Shown here in pieces: positions 50,592 through 62,616 of a stretch of 64,000 bases of DNA. The DNA is from Basidiobolus meristosporus CBS 931.73 (Eukaryota > Basidiobolomycota > Basidiobolomycetes > Basidiobolales > Basidiobolaceae). The first letter of the stretch is position 1, and every line of letters starts with the position of its first letter. A program made the position numbers and the translations under genes. Location of the stretch: NCBI GenBank assembly GCA_002104905.1, contig MCFE01000076.1, forward strand, positions 118,643 to 182,642, written 5' to 3'. The notes beneath the pieces were generated by a model. That model was given only the letters and a program-made list of their open reading frames with translations, searched no databases and had not been told where the DNA came from.

Positions 50592-51649
50592 ATGTTCAAC
50601 AGGCACAATCTCTCCATAAACTTGGAAAACGACCATATCATACTGCGTGGTAATAGCCAAGAATCGGCAGGATATGTACTCAGAGGCTACCTATTGCTGC
50701 AGCTTTGCCATCCCACGAAGATAAAATCCATTGAGTTAACCTTCTTTGGACATGCGCTCATTCATGGTAATGCAGGCTCATTTGTTCAGCCCCAGGCTCT
50801 CTTTGCCAATCCCTAACTATTCTTCCGCCGCATATTTTAGAAACAAGACCGTACAAAAATACGATAATCGAAAAGAAATGGAACTTTATTGAGTCCATGG
50901 AAAGCCCATGTCTATTCAAGAAGGGAAAGTACGAGTATCATTTTGAATTGCCACTCAACGGGAATATTCCAGAGTCAGTATGCACTCAGAAAGGGTACGT
51001 TAGTTACCAATTCAAAGCTATTGTTCGGAAAACAGGGCTCCGTAGCAGTATCGAAAGTGAGCAGAATGTGAATGTTGAGCGGTCCCTCGGCCCCTTATCA
51101 GCCGAGCCTGAGCCGTCACTCATCCGCACCGGTGATGTCCAAGGGCAGATGAAATTTTATATCGTTATACCCTGCTCCGGCTTTATCACAGGGCAAGACA
51201 TCCCCGTGATGCTAGGGATTCGGCCCATGTCGCGGGGTATCAAAGTCTTTAAAGTATATCTAAGGCTGCGGGAAGCGACAAGATATCGTACTTTCTTTGA
51301 GGAGTGGTCGGACACACATGAGGGAAAGATCGACGAGGTTTCTTGTGTGTGGCGGCCGAAACTCTCCGGTTGGTGGGAGCAAGCACTTACCCTAAAAGTT
51401 CCGAAGAATCGTAGCTCAGTGCGAGCAGACAGTCGGTCTAGATATATTCATATATGGCATTTCATTGAGGTACAAATCAGTCTGATTGATTTGTCAAGAA
51501 AAAAACGATTCTTGACCGTCCATGTTCCTGTGCATATCTTTTCCGACAAGTTGAAAGCCAGTGACGAGGTACCGCCGGCATACGAAGATGCATTGGCCAA
51601 GCCGCCGGATTATCTTTCTAGCCTTCGCCGAGCGACAGTTGCATTTTAA
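50592..51649 (+). CDS. Alpha-arrestin-like ubiquitin-ligase adaptor
   Basis: Two exons (50592-50766, 50841-51649) give 327 aa. The N-terminal arrestin fold starts NLSINLENDHIILRGNSQESAGYVLRGYLLLQL and continues IKSIELTFFGHALIHGETRPY; the C-terminal arrestin fold covers about 150-290 (IPCSGFITGQDIPVMLGIRP). The tail has PPAYEDA and PPDYL, two PPxY motifs that bind the WW domains of Rsp5/Nedd4-type ligases. Fungal alpha-arrestins bring the ligase to plasma-membrane transporters for endocytosis, so the sugar transporter in this window is the type of client they act on (inference only). ATG 50592 was chosen because upstream in-frame sequence has no ATG and the conserved fold begins at once. Confidence 0.88.
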
Positions 51650-52870
51650 CCTGATATGCATGTAAACTGTAACAAAAAACACATCACTAGGTCGGAGCGT
51701 ATGCGGCATCTGCACTGGTACCATGTACCTCAAGCGTACAGCCATGTGGCATTTGGGATCAACAGTATACAGCACCTACCCTCAACTCAATGTATAGTAA
51801 TTATTGAAGTCATGATCGATTCTGACTCCATGTCGATATTCATATTTGTTAACCTTGTATATTCTAAACGAAAATTGCCAACTGCATATTCATTAAATCT
51901 CTTTGCTAAGTATGTACGGCAGTCGTCTTGAAATACTGTTACTTGAATGTGGAGATGGGCAAGCTATACAAACACGTTCGGACCAAGTGCGAAATTGGGA
52001 TCAAGCCAATGTACATTGTGGACCTGGTAATTGTCAGCCTCAGAAGAAGCTTCTCCCTAGAAATGCAACTGATTGTTGCATGAAATAAGGAATGGCTTAG
52101 AATCGATCTATATCAGTCTATATATGAGCTATAGTGCCAAGTGGCCGCTGGATTTAGATACAAAGCATACTAGTAGCTATAGATTATACAAACCATCGCA
52201 TGGAATTTATACCAGTTTTAGATGTTTTTCGCTCCTTTTACGATTGCCTGGGTTTCATGGTTACAAGACCAAGTGATTTTGCCCAGCTAATCGAGAGCTA
52301 CACTGCAACTTTTTTGATTGCCGTGTTTTTCTCATTGCTGCGCACCTCAAGTTCCACTTCGACTAGCAGCCTCGGTGGGTTAAAGCATAGAATGTAGGTA
52401 TCACATAATTGCCAATATGATTGGCTGGCTCATGAAATTCAGCAGTAAGTATACATGTATCTGGGACATTTACATTGTGAAGCTCTTAGCAATCACGGGG
52501 TATTTTGTGCGTCGTTCATTGGGAGTTACAGCCCGGCCTCATTGGCAAAGAGTATTGATATTCCATTGATAATTCGACATTTTCAAATCGGGATTAATTT
52601 ATGGTAGAATATGGCTAATTATCCCATCAACAACCAAAAATCAATCCTGCTTACTTCGGTAATATTGAATATCCCTGAATGATCAGTACACTCATCAATC
52701 CCCTTATGGTAAGTTACTTGTAGATTTGAGGTTGAGATTTATAATGGTTACTTGACGAATCGAATAAACAGACTCTTTTGTTGTAGTACGCTTCTATTAT
52801 TAATAAACCATTCGAACAACCTTCCACATCTACACACTCAACACACCAGCAAAATCACATACTTTGAAGC
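51650..52870. other. Intergenic, no gene seen
   Basis: About 1.2 kb of A/T-rich spacer; short frames only. It contains the VPS4 promoter. Confidence 0.55.
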
Positions 52871-54750
<1,880 letters not shown>

Positions 54751-55898
54751 GTGACCGTCACTTAAATTGCCTGTGGCCTCTGCTAAGAATAGTACGTTTT
54801 ATGCCTTCCTCCTGCTTTACTTGATCTATATATCAAAGCTTCCAAGTGAAGTAGCTGCCATATTATTAAGGATCTTTCAAACACAATAATATTCCATTGC
54901 ATTCTGATTATTTACAATCCAAGATAATAAATGTTAATGTTAGATCAACAGAATTCATACATTTTCGTATTCCAATGGCTTGATGATAAAAATACCATCG
55001 TTGATGATTCACCCAAAAGAACCCTTCGCCATTATCGTGCCCTGCAGGGAATGAAAATACACTCTAACGATGGCGTGATGGCGTTCATTAGCTTACGGGA
55101 TTAATTGTAATTGAATTCCCCCGGTAATCTGTTCAGCTAACTGTCCAACTTGAACTGAGCATTCAACAGCTTGTGAGCTTGGACAGTATTCGCCCAGAGT
55201 TCTGTGAAATCTATGCTTACCTAATACTAACCCCGGAGCTGCTGTATATACGTGATTTGCAGTTAGGAAAATATTTATCGTGGAAGACAGCTGACAGGAG
55301 AATAGGCCTAGTACGGTAACCAACGTGATAGACAATGCTGTAGAAGTTTCAATTTATCGCCTAGAACCATAGAGCAAGTTACCATCAATAGGAAGGGCCA
55401 GCCTGTGAGAAATCATCCCTTCCCAGATTGACATCTATTTATTTACTATATGGTTGTTTGCCACCATGTACATGTCTTAAAGATAATTGATATTTCTGCG
55501 CTTCCCAACGAGGATTGTTGTCAAAATATTCCTATTCTGTCAACCTTACAAAACTAGGTCTGCTATATTGGACATTGGCACTGATTATTGTGAAACTGAT
55601 AGCCATAGAGCCAATAAACATGGGTACAGCAACCTTAAATACAAGTCACAGACCCGGCGAGTTTTTAATAGAAAAATTACAACCATTGAAGTAATTCATG
55701 GCTAATCTTAGGATATATGCGAATTTGGGTTATTCATAGGGCCATTCCTGATGACAACCATCGATGCTGTGATTAAAAACAAACAGCTTCTTGGGTCATG
55801 AGTATTCGTGATAGTAGAGAAATATAATCAAGGTGCTTGGACCGACTGCCACTATAAATTCACCATGGTATGCGTGGCCAAAGGTAGTTCTAACCAAA
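54751..55898. other. Intergenic, no gene seen
   Basis: About 1.15 kb, A/T-rich; no supported exon. It includes the LPMO promoter. A CTATAAATT at about 55853 lies about 45 bp before the LPMO start and may be its TATA box. Confidence 0.5.
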
Positions 55899-56822
55899 AT
55901 GATACTCTGTGATTTCATACAAGTAGTTCTTTGCCTGCTTTGTTTCCGGACGTTGGCCGTTGCTCATATGGAAATGGTTCAGCCACCACCGCGCCATTCA
56001 CGCTATAATCCTACATGGTCAGCAGAGCCGGATTATAATATGGTGAGCCCGTTGAGTGTCTATCCCTGTAAAGGATATGGAAAAGGGGGAGTTGTTCAGA
56101 CCGTAAAAGCAGGCGACTCAGTTCAGGTGCAAATTAGTGGTAGTGCTCCTCATGGTGGAGGGCATTGCCAATTTGCTCTCTCATACGATGAGGGCAAGAC
56201 CTTTGCTGTATTAGAAACAATTTACAGCGATTGTCTTTTTCCGAGCACCAATTATTCCGTGGGTATCCCGGTTTCTGCTGGTTCCAGCAAAAACGCCATC
56301 TTTGCCTGGGCATGGATTAACAAAATCGGTAATCGCGAATATTACATGAACTGCGCGGACTTGGAGATTCAGGGAACCGATAATGGCCATGTTGTAGGAC
56401 CAAAGTTGCTAGTAGCAAACCTTCCAGGATACCCTACCATACCAGAGTTTCTTGGCGACAAGTCCTATGATGGTAGAGATTTGCTAGAAGCTCGCCCAAT
56501 CATCACTATTCGTCCAATGAACGATGTGCCTACATCTAACTTAAATACCACATCAGCATCCACACCTGCGAATACACCGCCCACGTCTAGCACATCGTCA
56601 ATCAGTTTCCCGACCTCGACTACAAGCAAGATAAGCACGACCACAACTTCACCAATATCAAAAAATAGACGTTGCGAAGGCTCCTTAGCATGGAGTGCCA
56701 TAGTTGCATATAGTGGCTCCCGGAAGGTTACTTATGAGGGGCATCTATGGCAAGCCAAATGGTGGAATCAAAATGAGTCACCAAAAGAGAGTGGCGTATG
56801 GATTGACTTAGGCTCTTGCTAG
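55899..56822 (+). CDS. AA11-like lytic polysaccharide monooxygenase with chitin-binding C-terminus
   Basis: A single exon of 307 aa. The signal peptide (residues 1-22, ending LAVA) leads to a mature N-terminal His in AHMEMVQPPPRHSRYNP; in LPMOs this His forms the copper histidine brace. The second brace His is probably in GSAPHGGGHCQFALSYDEGKTF. Further AA11-type blocks are VSPLSVYPCKGYG and WAWINKIGNREYYMNCADLEI. A Ser/Thr-rich linker (about 215-260) is followed by a CBM5/12-type module (AYSGSRKVTYEGHLWQAKWWNQNESP, conserved Trp pair). Such enzymes oxidatively cut chitin outside the cell, in cell-wall remodelling or on insect and fungal substrates. ATG 55899 was preferred because it puts the signal peptide at the start; a non-ATG frame continues upstream. 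Confidence 0.88.
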   Translation: MILCDFIQVVLCLLCFRTLAVAHMEMVQPPPRHSRYNPTWSAEPDYNMVSPLSVYPCKGYGKGGVVQTVKAGDSVQVQISGSAPHGGGHCQFALSYDEGKTFAVLETIYSDCLFPSTNYSVGIPVSAGSSKNAIFAWAWINKIGNREYYMNCADLEIQGTDNGHVVGPKLLVANLPGYPTIPEFLGDKSYDGRDLLEARPIITIRPMNDVPTSNLNTTSASTPANTPPTSSTSSISFPTSTTSKISTTTTSPISKNRRCEGSLAWSAIVAYSGSRKVTYEGHLWQAKWWNQNESPKESGVWIDLGSC

Positions 56823-57280
56823 GTTTCTTGTTAGTTCATGTTATTTTTTAATAAAGCAAAACCACAATACTTCATTGTTAGTTTAAAGCAAAAATGAGGG
56901 GAATTATACTGCCATGGAGGTGCATATGAGCCAAAGGCACAACATGGAACACTCATTTGTGTTATAAGTTATCCATTTGCACCCAAATATTTGCATTGAA
57001 TGATATATCTTCAGTTTTTCCATCAATTCTTGTAATTTGCACAAATGCTATAGGATTTCTTCTATGCTAAGTGCATTAATCTTGTGCAAGCTGGATGGCA
57101 CAAATTTTTTAAAGCTTAGCTTATTATGCAGAATGCTTCTCTCCATTGAATTTGTATATAATACCAAATTATATGTTTGCTATTGGGCATTATTTTAGTC
57201 TCAAGTAGGCTAATTATTTAACAAAGGGCCTGATCTCTTAGGGTGTAGATTTTATAGTAAGATTTCAAAAAGGTTGGAGG
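56823..57280. other. A/T-rich boundary between chromosome and telomere-associated array
   Basis: No gene. AATAAAG at about 56851 likely serves the LPMO. Composition becomes strongly A/T-rich, and the first telomere-like GGGTTAGGGGGGG starts at about 57279, marking the proximal border of the retroelement array. Confidence 0.6.
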
Positions 57281-58268
57281 GTTAGGGGGGGAGACAGTTA
57301 CCAACTTAGGGGAGGGAAAGTCACCAAGGTAGGTGAAATCCTTATTTGATTTCAGACAAGTCTAACTACAAATAAGGAAGCCAGCTGGGAATAGAAGATT
57401 CCCAAAGTAAACACTAAGATGAATATGAATAAATCTAAGCCAAAGTTAAGGCAGTATACCAGAGTACACTGGAGTTCAGGTTCATGGGGGAGTGAAGTAG
57501 ATAAGCTTGAGAGATGTAATAATCTTTTAAGAAGTGGGTAACAGCAGGTGAAGGGGAGTTTTTGATAAGTGAGGTGAATCTTGAGAGCAGAGATTCCTCT
57601 AATGAGAAGGTCTTGTAAACTGGAGAATCAGGAAACTCTTTAAAGGCATGGTCAGTAGGTTCCCAGTAAAACTGGTCAGAGACATTTTGAGAGAATTGTT
57701 TGGCAATACTTTTGTCAAGTACTACCTCCAGAGTGTGATGGTTGATAAATCTTATGTTAACAATCTTGGATAAGTTGTAGCCTTGTTGCTTGAGATACAT
57801 CCTATGCTCAGATATGGGAATAAACTCCACATTTGCAAAGTAGCAGACAGCCCAGTCAGTAGCAGGAGGCAAATCAGAGGTGGCAGGAAGCTTTCTTTTA
57901 GTCTTGGGAGGGGCAGCAGGATGTCTTGAGGAAGCAGGATTAGACTTTTTGACAGCTTCAGAATAGGAAGAGTGAGCAGAAGCAGATGATTCTTGGGGAG
58001 TCTTGTTGGCAGGAAGAGTTGGCATAGGGACAATTGATTCTTGCAGATCAGAGAAGGCAGAAAACAGCTTTTGAACTTGTTTCTTGAGTAGAGCATTTTC
58101 AGCTTCAACAAGTGCAAGCCTTTCCTCAAGGAAAGAAATCTCTAGGGAATGGAGTGAAGGCATAAGAAACAAGAAGAAGAGGGTTGGATAGGGTGGGTGG
58201 GTGGGAAAGTTTGCAGGGAGAAGAGAAGGAAGGAATGAATATTCCAGAAGTCAGAATTTATAGATGGG
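57281..58268 (-). mobile_element. Unit A: short non-autonomous retroelement carrying only an ORF1-like gene
   Basis: The left border is TTAGGGGGGG followed by the tail GAGACAGTTACCAAC, the same tail type as in units B and E. A second tail-like stretch (GAAAGTCACCAAGGTAGGTGAAATC, 57315-57345) resembles the SINE tail of units C and D. The right border is TAGGGTTAGGG at 58270-58280. The sense strand is minus, so the element's 3' end is proximal. It holds one intact ORF (57435-58163) and no reverse transcriptase. At about 1 kb it looks like an ORF1-only derivative, parallel to mammalian HAL1. Whether the 5' end is complete is not known. Confidence 0.65.
57435..58163 (-). CDS. ORF1-like protein of unit A (coiled coil plus RNA-binding-like domain)
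   Basis: An intact frame of 242 aa from ATG 58163. Residues 5-40 form a coiled coil (LEERLALVEAENALLKKQV). A Pro/Ser/Ala-rich linker follows, then a C-terminal domain beginning ATDWAVCYFANVEFIPISEHR and LSKIVNIRFINHHTLEVVLDKSIA. The same layout, with weak similarity (ASTWTVVYLKQVPWTPISNIR; LSRIVNLAWRKGKILEVILDQNIA), is found in ORF1 of unit B, so the two are homologous but diverged. The N-terminal zinc-ribbon of the unit B protein is missing. A role as nucleic-acid-binding partner in retrotransposition is inferred. No ORF2 follows it. Confidence 0.7.
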   Translation of the reverse strand: MPSLHSLEISFLEERLALVEAENALLKKQVQKLFSAFSDLQESIVPMPTLPANKTPQESSASAHSSYSEAVKKSNPASSRHPAAPPKTKRKLPATSDLPPATDWAVCYFANVEFIPISEHRMYLKQQGYNLSKIVNIRFINHHTLEVVLDKSIAKQFSQNVSDQFYWEPTDHAFKEFPDSPVYKTFSLEESLLSRFTSLIKNSPSPAVTHFLKDYYISQAYLLHSPMNLNSSVLWYTALTLA

Positions 58269-58338
58269 CTAGGGTTAGGGGGGGAGACAATTACCAACAG
58301 GTGAAATCTTTATTTCAGTTGAAACAAAGAAGCCAGCA

Positions 58339-61107
58339 CTACTGTTGTAGCTTTGATACAAGAGTGTGTAGCTGAGGGGAACTTGTAGGTAAGTTAATAA
58401 GAAGTGATGATAGTTCTTGAGTGCTCAAGACACTGTTCAGTGGGAAGGGGGGTAGCAAGAGAGGTAAGAATGACTTGTGAACAACATTAATGAGGGGAAT
58501 GTGATAAGGATTGATATTCATCATAAAGGGAGTGTGCTGCTGCAGATATTGCTGCCAAAGGTCTGTCAAGTACTTCAGGTAGGCCAGCTTGGGTTTTTCT
58601 GACTGCAGAATAAATTCTGCAAACTTCTTGACTTCAGGATCTCCAAGTATAGTTCTCCAGCAGGAGCCAGGTGTTGTGTGGTGTGTTCTCTTCCAGGCCT
58701 TAATCAGTGGGTTGTTGCAGTGGTGAAGTCTGAGATATAATCTGGTTCTAAGGTAGAGAAGTCTGATCTTATAGGGCATAAACCCAAAAGCACCAAGAAT
58801 AGCATGTCTGTAGGGGCATTCAGGCAAATGAGGCACCAAGGAGGTAATGCACCATACTGCAAACTTGTCAAGCTTAGTGCAGTCTCTAGAAGTAAGAGAG
58901 AGAAGTGGTAAGCCAAATTCCAGTACAGGGAAGACAAACTGCTTGAGTAGAAGAAGGCAGCTGGGAGCTGAAGTTGTAGGAGGAGTAACAGCCAGTAGCT
59001 TGTGGAGTGCCTGTCTTGCCAGGATAATTCTCTTCTTCAGGTGTGCTCCAGAGTCTAGTCCAGTAGGAAGGAAAGGAAAGCCAAGATATGTAGCAGAAAC
59101 CTGAGCAGGTAGAGTGGAGTTCTCTAAGGTGATGGGAGAGCCCAAAGGTACTGTCTTTGCAATGGAAAGCTGGAGATTATTCTTCTGCAGATACTGGTGG
59201 ATGGTCTGGGAGTCTTGTTGCACATTGGAGGAGGATATTCTGATGTCATCAGCAAAGAGAGTAACCAGGCAGTCAGCTGAGAGTCATGGGAAATCATTCA
59301 GGAAGATGGCAAACAGTATAGGACCAAGCACAGAGCCTTGAACCACTCCATTAGGAACTGAGAACACAGCTGATTGCTCACTTGGGTGCAGAATTCTTGC
59401 TTGTGGATCCAGAAACAGGGACCTGACAAGGAGGGTGAGAGAGGTACTGGAGAAGCATTGCAACTTGGACCAAAGCAGATTTCTGTCAACTGAATCAAAG
59501 GCCTTAGTAATATCAAACAGAACTGAGGGATACTTACACTGGAGAGAGTGATCTTGGCTAAGTATGACTGCATATTCCAAGGAGAGGCCAGGAACAAAGC
59601 CAAACTGTGCAGGATGAAACTTGAGGGAGTCAGAGTAGAGCTCCTGAGCAAGCAGAAGCTCAAACACCTTTCTGCAGGTGGGCAGCAGAGATATTGGCCT
59701 GTAGGAGCTAGGATCCAGGTGCTTTCTGTTACCCTTGTACAGTGGCAGAACATTTGCAATGGACCATTCCTCAGGAGTAGAAAGCTGGGCTGAGCATTGC
59801 TGAAACAGTGGAAGCAGAAGTGCAGACATGGCCTTGGTACTAGTCTTCAGAAGCTCATAGGAGATTGTGTCCACACCTGGAGCAGTAGAGTTGGGAAGCC
59901 TCTTGAGCACATTATGGATTCTCCTTTGATCAAGTGCAAGTGGGATGGGCAGAGTCTTGAAGTCAGGATGAAAGCCAGGAGTTGAGTACTGCTTTGTAGA
60001 GAAGAAGATGTTAGCCAGCTGTTCTGTTGAAGGTAACTTCCTGGAAGAGGGCCTCATTGCCCTGTAGAGTCTTGATACTGTTCTTGTTATAGAGTTGGAA
60101 GATTGCAGAGGCAAGGAACTCATAATATGATCCCAGAGCTGAGTATGCAGAGTGTGGTGAATTGCCTTGGAGTGGTGTATTGCTGTCAGGAGGAGTTTCT
60201 CTGTTTTTGGGTTAGGGAAACTCAGGTAGCTTTGTTGCAGGGCTGAAACAATGGATTCCCATTTTCTTGAGGTAACAGCAGTAGTCTTGCATGGCAGTGA
60301 GAGGGAGGCAGACACCAGAATCAGATGCTTCACAAAGAGCCAGGCATAGTTGAGATCATCTGGCAGAGAAAGTAGCAAACTGGCAAGCTTCAAGTAGTTC
60401 CCAAAGTCTTTCTTCTGATTCTTGGTAGCTTTGTGGGTGAGCACAGTAAGTTTTGGCAGCTTCTTCTTCACAACTGGTTGCATAGAAAGGGACCAGGCTG
60501 GGTGGTCAGAGGCTCTCAAGGATCCTAGCTCAGCTCCAGAGAATTGCTTAACTTCATCCACAAAGTAGAGGGCAGCAGCAGAAGGGCAGATCCAGTCAAC
60601 ACATCTTTTCTCAGATTGAGCACCTAGTGCTAGCAGATGGCTTTCTCTCAGGAAGTTCAGTAGGAATGTAGACCTTGGCTTCATTCTTGCAGTCAGAGTA
60701 GTCTTTTTCTCAGGATGGGGAATGTTGAGATCTCCAAGCAAGATAATAGGTGTTGATATAGATTGCTGGTATTGCTGAACTTTCTGGCATATAACTTGCA
60801 CTTCCTGAAGGGCAAGACTTGGAGGCAGATAGCAGAGCACCAGACTGATAGTTGGCAACTGGAGAGCAGCACAGTAAGGGGAGTAAAGAGGAACACAGAG
60901 CTGAGGAGTATTGATGGTAGAAGAGATGAAGCAGATAGAGGAGGTATTCTTTGTTCTAGGAGTAGAAAAGCAATATAGATTAGTCAAAAGTATAGAGGGT
61001 AGCTGAACATCAATCAAACACAGGAGGGAAAATCTTGAAAGAAGTCTCTCTAGAGTTGGTCTTGATGGCTGTATGCTGTTGCAGTTAAGCAACAGAACTT
61101 CAGGTAG
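58339..61107 (-). CDS. ORF2 of unit B: APE-type endonuclease and reverse transcriptase, interrupted by one in-frame TGA
   Basis: In frame with ORF1 after its UGA; 922 codons with one internal TGA (59286-59284). No ATG near the beginning. The endonuclease domain starts VLLLNCNSIQPSRPTLERLL; its later motifs are present (LLGDLNIPH, RASDHPAWS), but the usual catalytic QET position reads CLIDVQL. Reverse-transcriptase blocks follow: NSTAPGVDTISYELL, SYRPISLLPTCRKVFE, LFDITKAFDSVDR (first catalytic Asp), GVVQGSVLGPILF, and FADD (catalytic Asp pair) just after the internal TGA. The C-terminal 250 residues have no clear RNase H. A CGA-to-TGA transition would explain the internal stop, making this copy inactive unless read through. 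The true stop is at 58339. Confidence 0.8.
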
Positions 61108-61110
61108 TCA
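61105..61110 (-). promoter_or_regulatory. Candidate stop-codon readthrough site UGA CUA between ORF1 and ORF2
   Basis: The minus strand reads TGACTA: the ORF1 stop TGA is followed at once by CTA, and the frame stays open for about 600 codons into endonuclease and reverse transcriptase. UGA CUA is the best-established readthrough context in animals and fungi. ORF2 has no nearby ATG of its own. Confidence 0.6.
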
Positions 61111-62616
61111 GGCAGAGGTTGTAGCTTCTTCAGAGGCAGCATTAACTATGTGACCTGCAGAGTCCCAGAGCTCTTCAAATGGTGCATCACTTAAGTCAGC
61201 AAGGAGGGAAATGGCATGGTTCTTGAGGAAGTATGCCACATCATAGGAGGGGGCTTGTCTCTTGATGGCAGCAAAGAAAGACAGAATGGCAACATGGGCT
61301 GGAGGCTTGTTGAACAGTAGAGAGTCAGAGGATTCAGATTCTTCAGGCACTATCTTGAAGTCAGTTTTCAGCCAGTTAAGGTTCTTCTCCACAAAGGCAA
61401 CAAATGGGTCAGCAATGTTTTGGTCTAGGATAACCTCCAGAATCTTCCCTTTTCTCCAGGCCAGGTTGACAATTCTTGAGAGCTGAATATTGCATGCCTT
61501 GAGTGCTTTCCTGATGTTGGAAATGGGAGTCCAGGGAACTTGCTTCAAGTACACCACAGTCCAGGTAGAAGCTGGTGGTAGGTTTGCTGGGGGCTTGTAA
61601 GTCCTTCTGTGTGGCAATGGAGCTGCAGTAGTCAGATTGGAGTCCACATTCTCAGTAGAGGGTTTTCTTGATGTGTCTTGCTGAATGGTACTGGAGCTGG
61701 ATGTGTTGATAATTCTTGCTAGAACCTTGCCTGCATAAGTCTGAGGTATAGCTGAGGTGACTGTAGAGGTGGTGGCAGCTGGTGCAGGTGGAGAGGCAGA
61801 AACTGAAGCAGGAACTGAGGTCACCTGGGAGAAGGCAGTAGAAGCAGGTTTTCTGGGAGGAACAGAGTTCACTATCCAGTTGTTCTGTAAAACACTGGAG
61901 TAGCTTTTCTGTGGAACAGGATCTTGCTCTTGAACAGGAACAGAAGCAGCAGGCTGGGGCTGAGCAGTAGTGGTAAGGCAGTGGCACTCCAAGGAAGCTT
62001 TTTGCAAGGCATCTCTGGCAGTTTTCAGGGCAGTATTGGCTTCATTCTTGAGCTTCTTGCATTGGGCATCCAGTCTCTTGTTTTCAATAGCCAGGGCAGT
62101 ATTGGCAGCCTCTAAATCAGCAATTCTCTTCTCAATTGCAAGGAATCTCTGAAGAAATGCATCAGTAGAAGTGCTGGCATCTGGGAGAGCAGTGGCAGGA
62201 ATAGAGTCCATTGACAGTGGGCTTCTTGGAGGCAAGGAAAGTGGACTGGCAGATTCAGGCACAAAAGGAGATATCCTGGCAGGAGGAGAAGGAGTATCCA
62301 AGGCAGTAACAGAGGCAATTCTTGTTGGTGAAGCAGCAGCAGGGGAGGCAAGCCTGTTCAGAAACTGGGCAGGAGAGAGTGCTTGAGGAGAGGGAGTCTT
62401 CAGCTTGCCAAGCATGTCTTCCATCAGAGTGATACCAATATTCCTGGTGCATTTGCAGAGAAAAGTAAGCTTCCTGAGTCTGCCAGCTCTTCCATTCCTT
62501 CTGATAGTTCCTTTGTTTCCACAGTTGGGGCAAGAAATCTTCTTGATAGACTTGTCAAAGCAATCAAGAACCTTCCTTTCAGGTGTAGTGGGCTCCTGTT
62601 GAGGTTTTGGTGGCAT
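61108..62616 (-). CDS. ORF1 protein of unit B with N-terminal zinc ribbon
   Basis: An intact frame of 502 aa from ATG 62616. Residues 29-56 hold a Cys4 ribbon: C29, C32, C54 and C56 (SCPNCGNKG ... TFLCKC) with basic residues between, like the zinc ribbons of transposases and not the CCHC knuckles usual in LINE ORF1. A Ser/Pro/Ala-rich region follows, then a coiled coil (about 155-205, KRIADLEAANTALAIENKRL), a low-complexity stretch, and a C-terminal domain (about 345-490) with ASTWTVVYLKQVPWTPIS and GKILEVILDQNI. It ends in UGA followed by CUA, and the same frame continues directly into ORF2. Likely role: RNA packaging and telomere targeting (inference). Confidence 0.8.
   Translation of the reverse strand: MPPKPQQEPTTPERKVLDCFDKSIKKISCPNCGNKGTIRRNGRAGRLRKLTFLCKCTRNIGITLMEDMLGKLKTPSPQALSPAQFLNRLASPAAASPTRIASVTALDTPSPPARISPFVPESASPLSLPPRSPLSMDSIPATALPDASTSTDAFLQRFLAIEKRIADLEAANTALAIENKRLDAQCKKLKNEANTALKTARDALQKASLECHCLTTTAQPQPAASVPVQEQDPVPQKSYSSVLQNNWIVNSVPPRKPASTAFSQVTSVPASVSASPPAPAATTSTVTSAIPQTYAGKVLARIINTSSSSTIQQDTSRKPSTENVDSNLTTAAPLPHRRTYKPPANLPPASTWTVVYLKQVPWTPISNIRKALKACNIQLSRIVNLAWRKGKILEVILDQNIADPFVAFVEKNLNWLKTDFKIVPEESESSDSLLFNKPPAHVAILSFFAAIKRQAPSYDVAYFLKNHAISLLADLSDAPFEELWDSAGHIVNAASEEATTSA

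Noticed and set aside
59298-59759. Second open frame inside the reverse-transcriptase region
   Set aside because: Shadow of ORF2 in another frame; it lacks RT motifs.
61108-61110. Reassignment of UGA to a sense codon in this genome
   Set aside because: Host genes such as eIF4A3 and the GNAT gene end at TGA exactly where the proteins should end.
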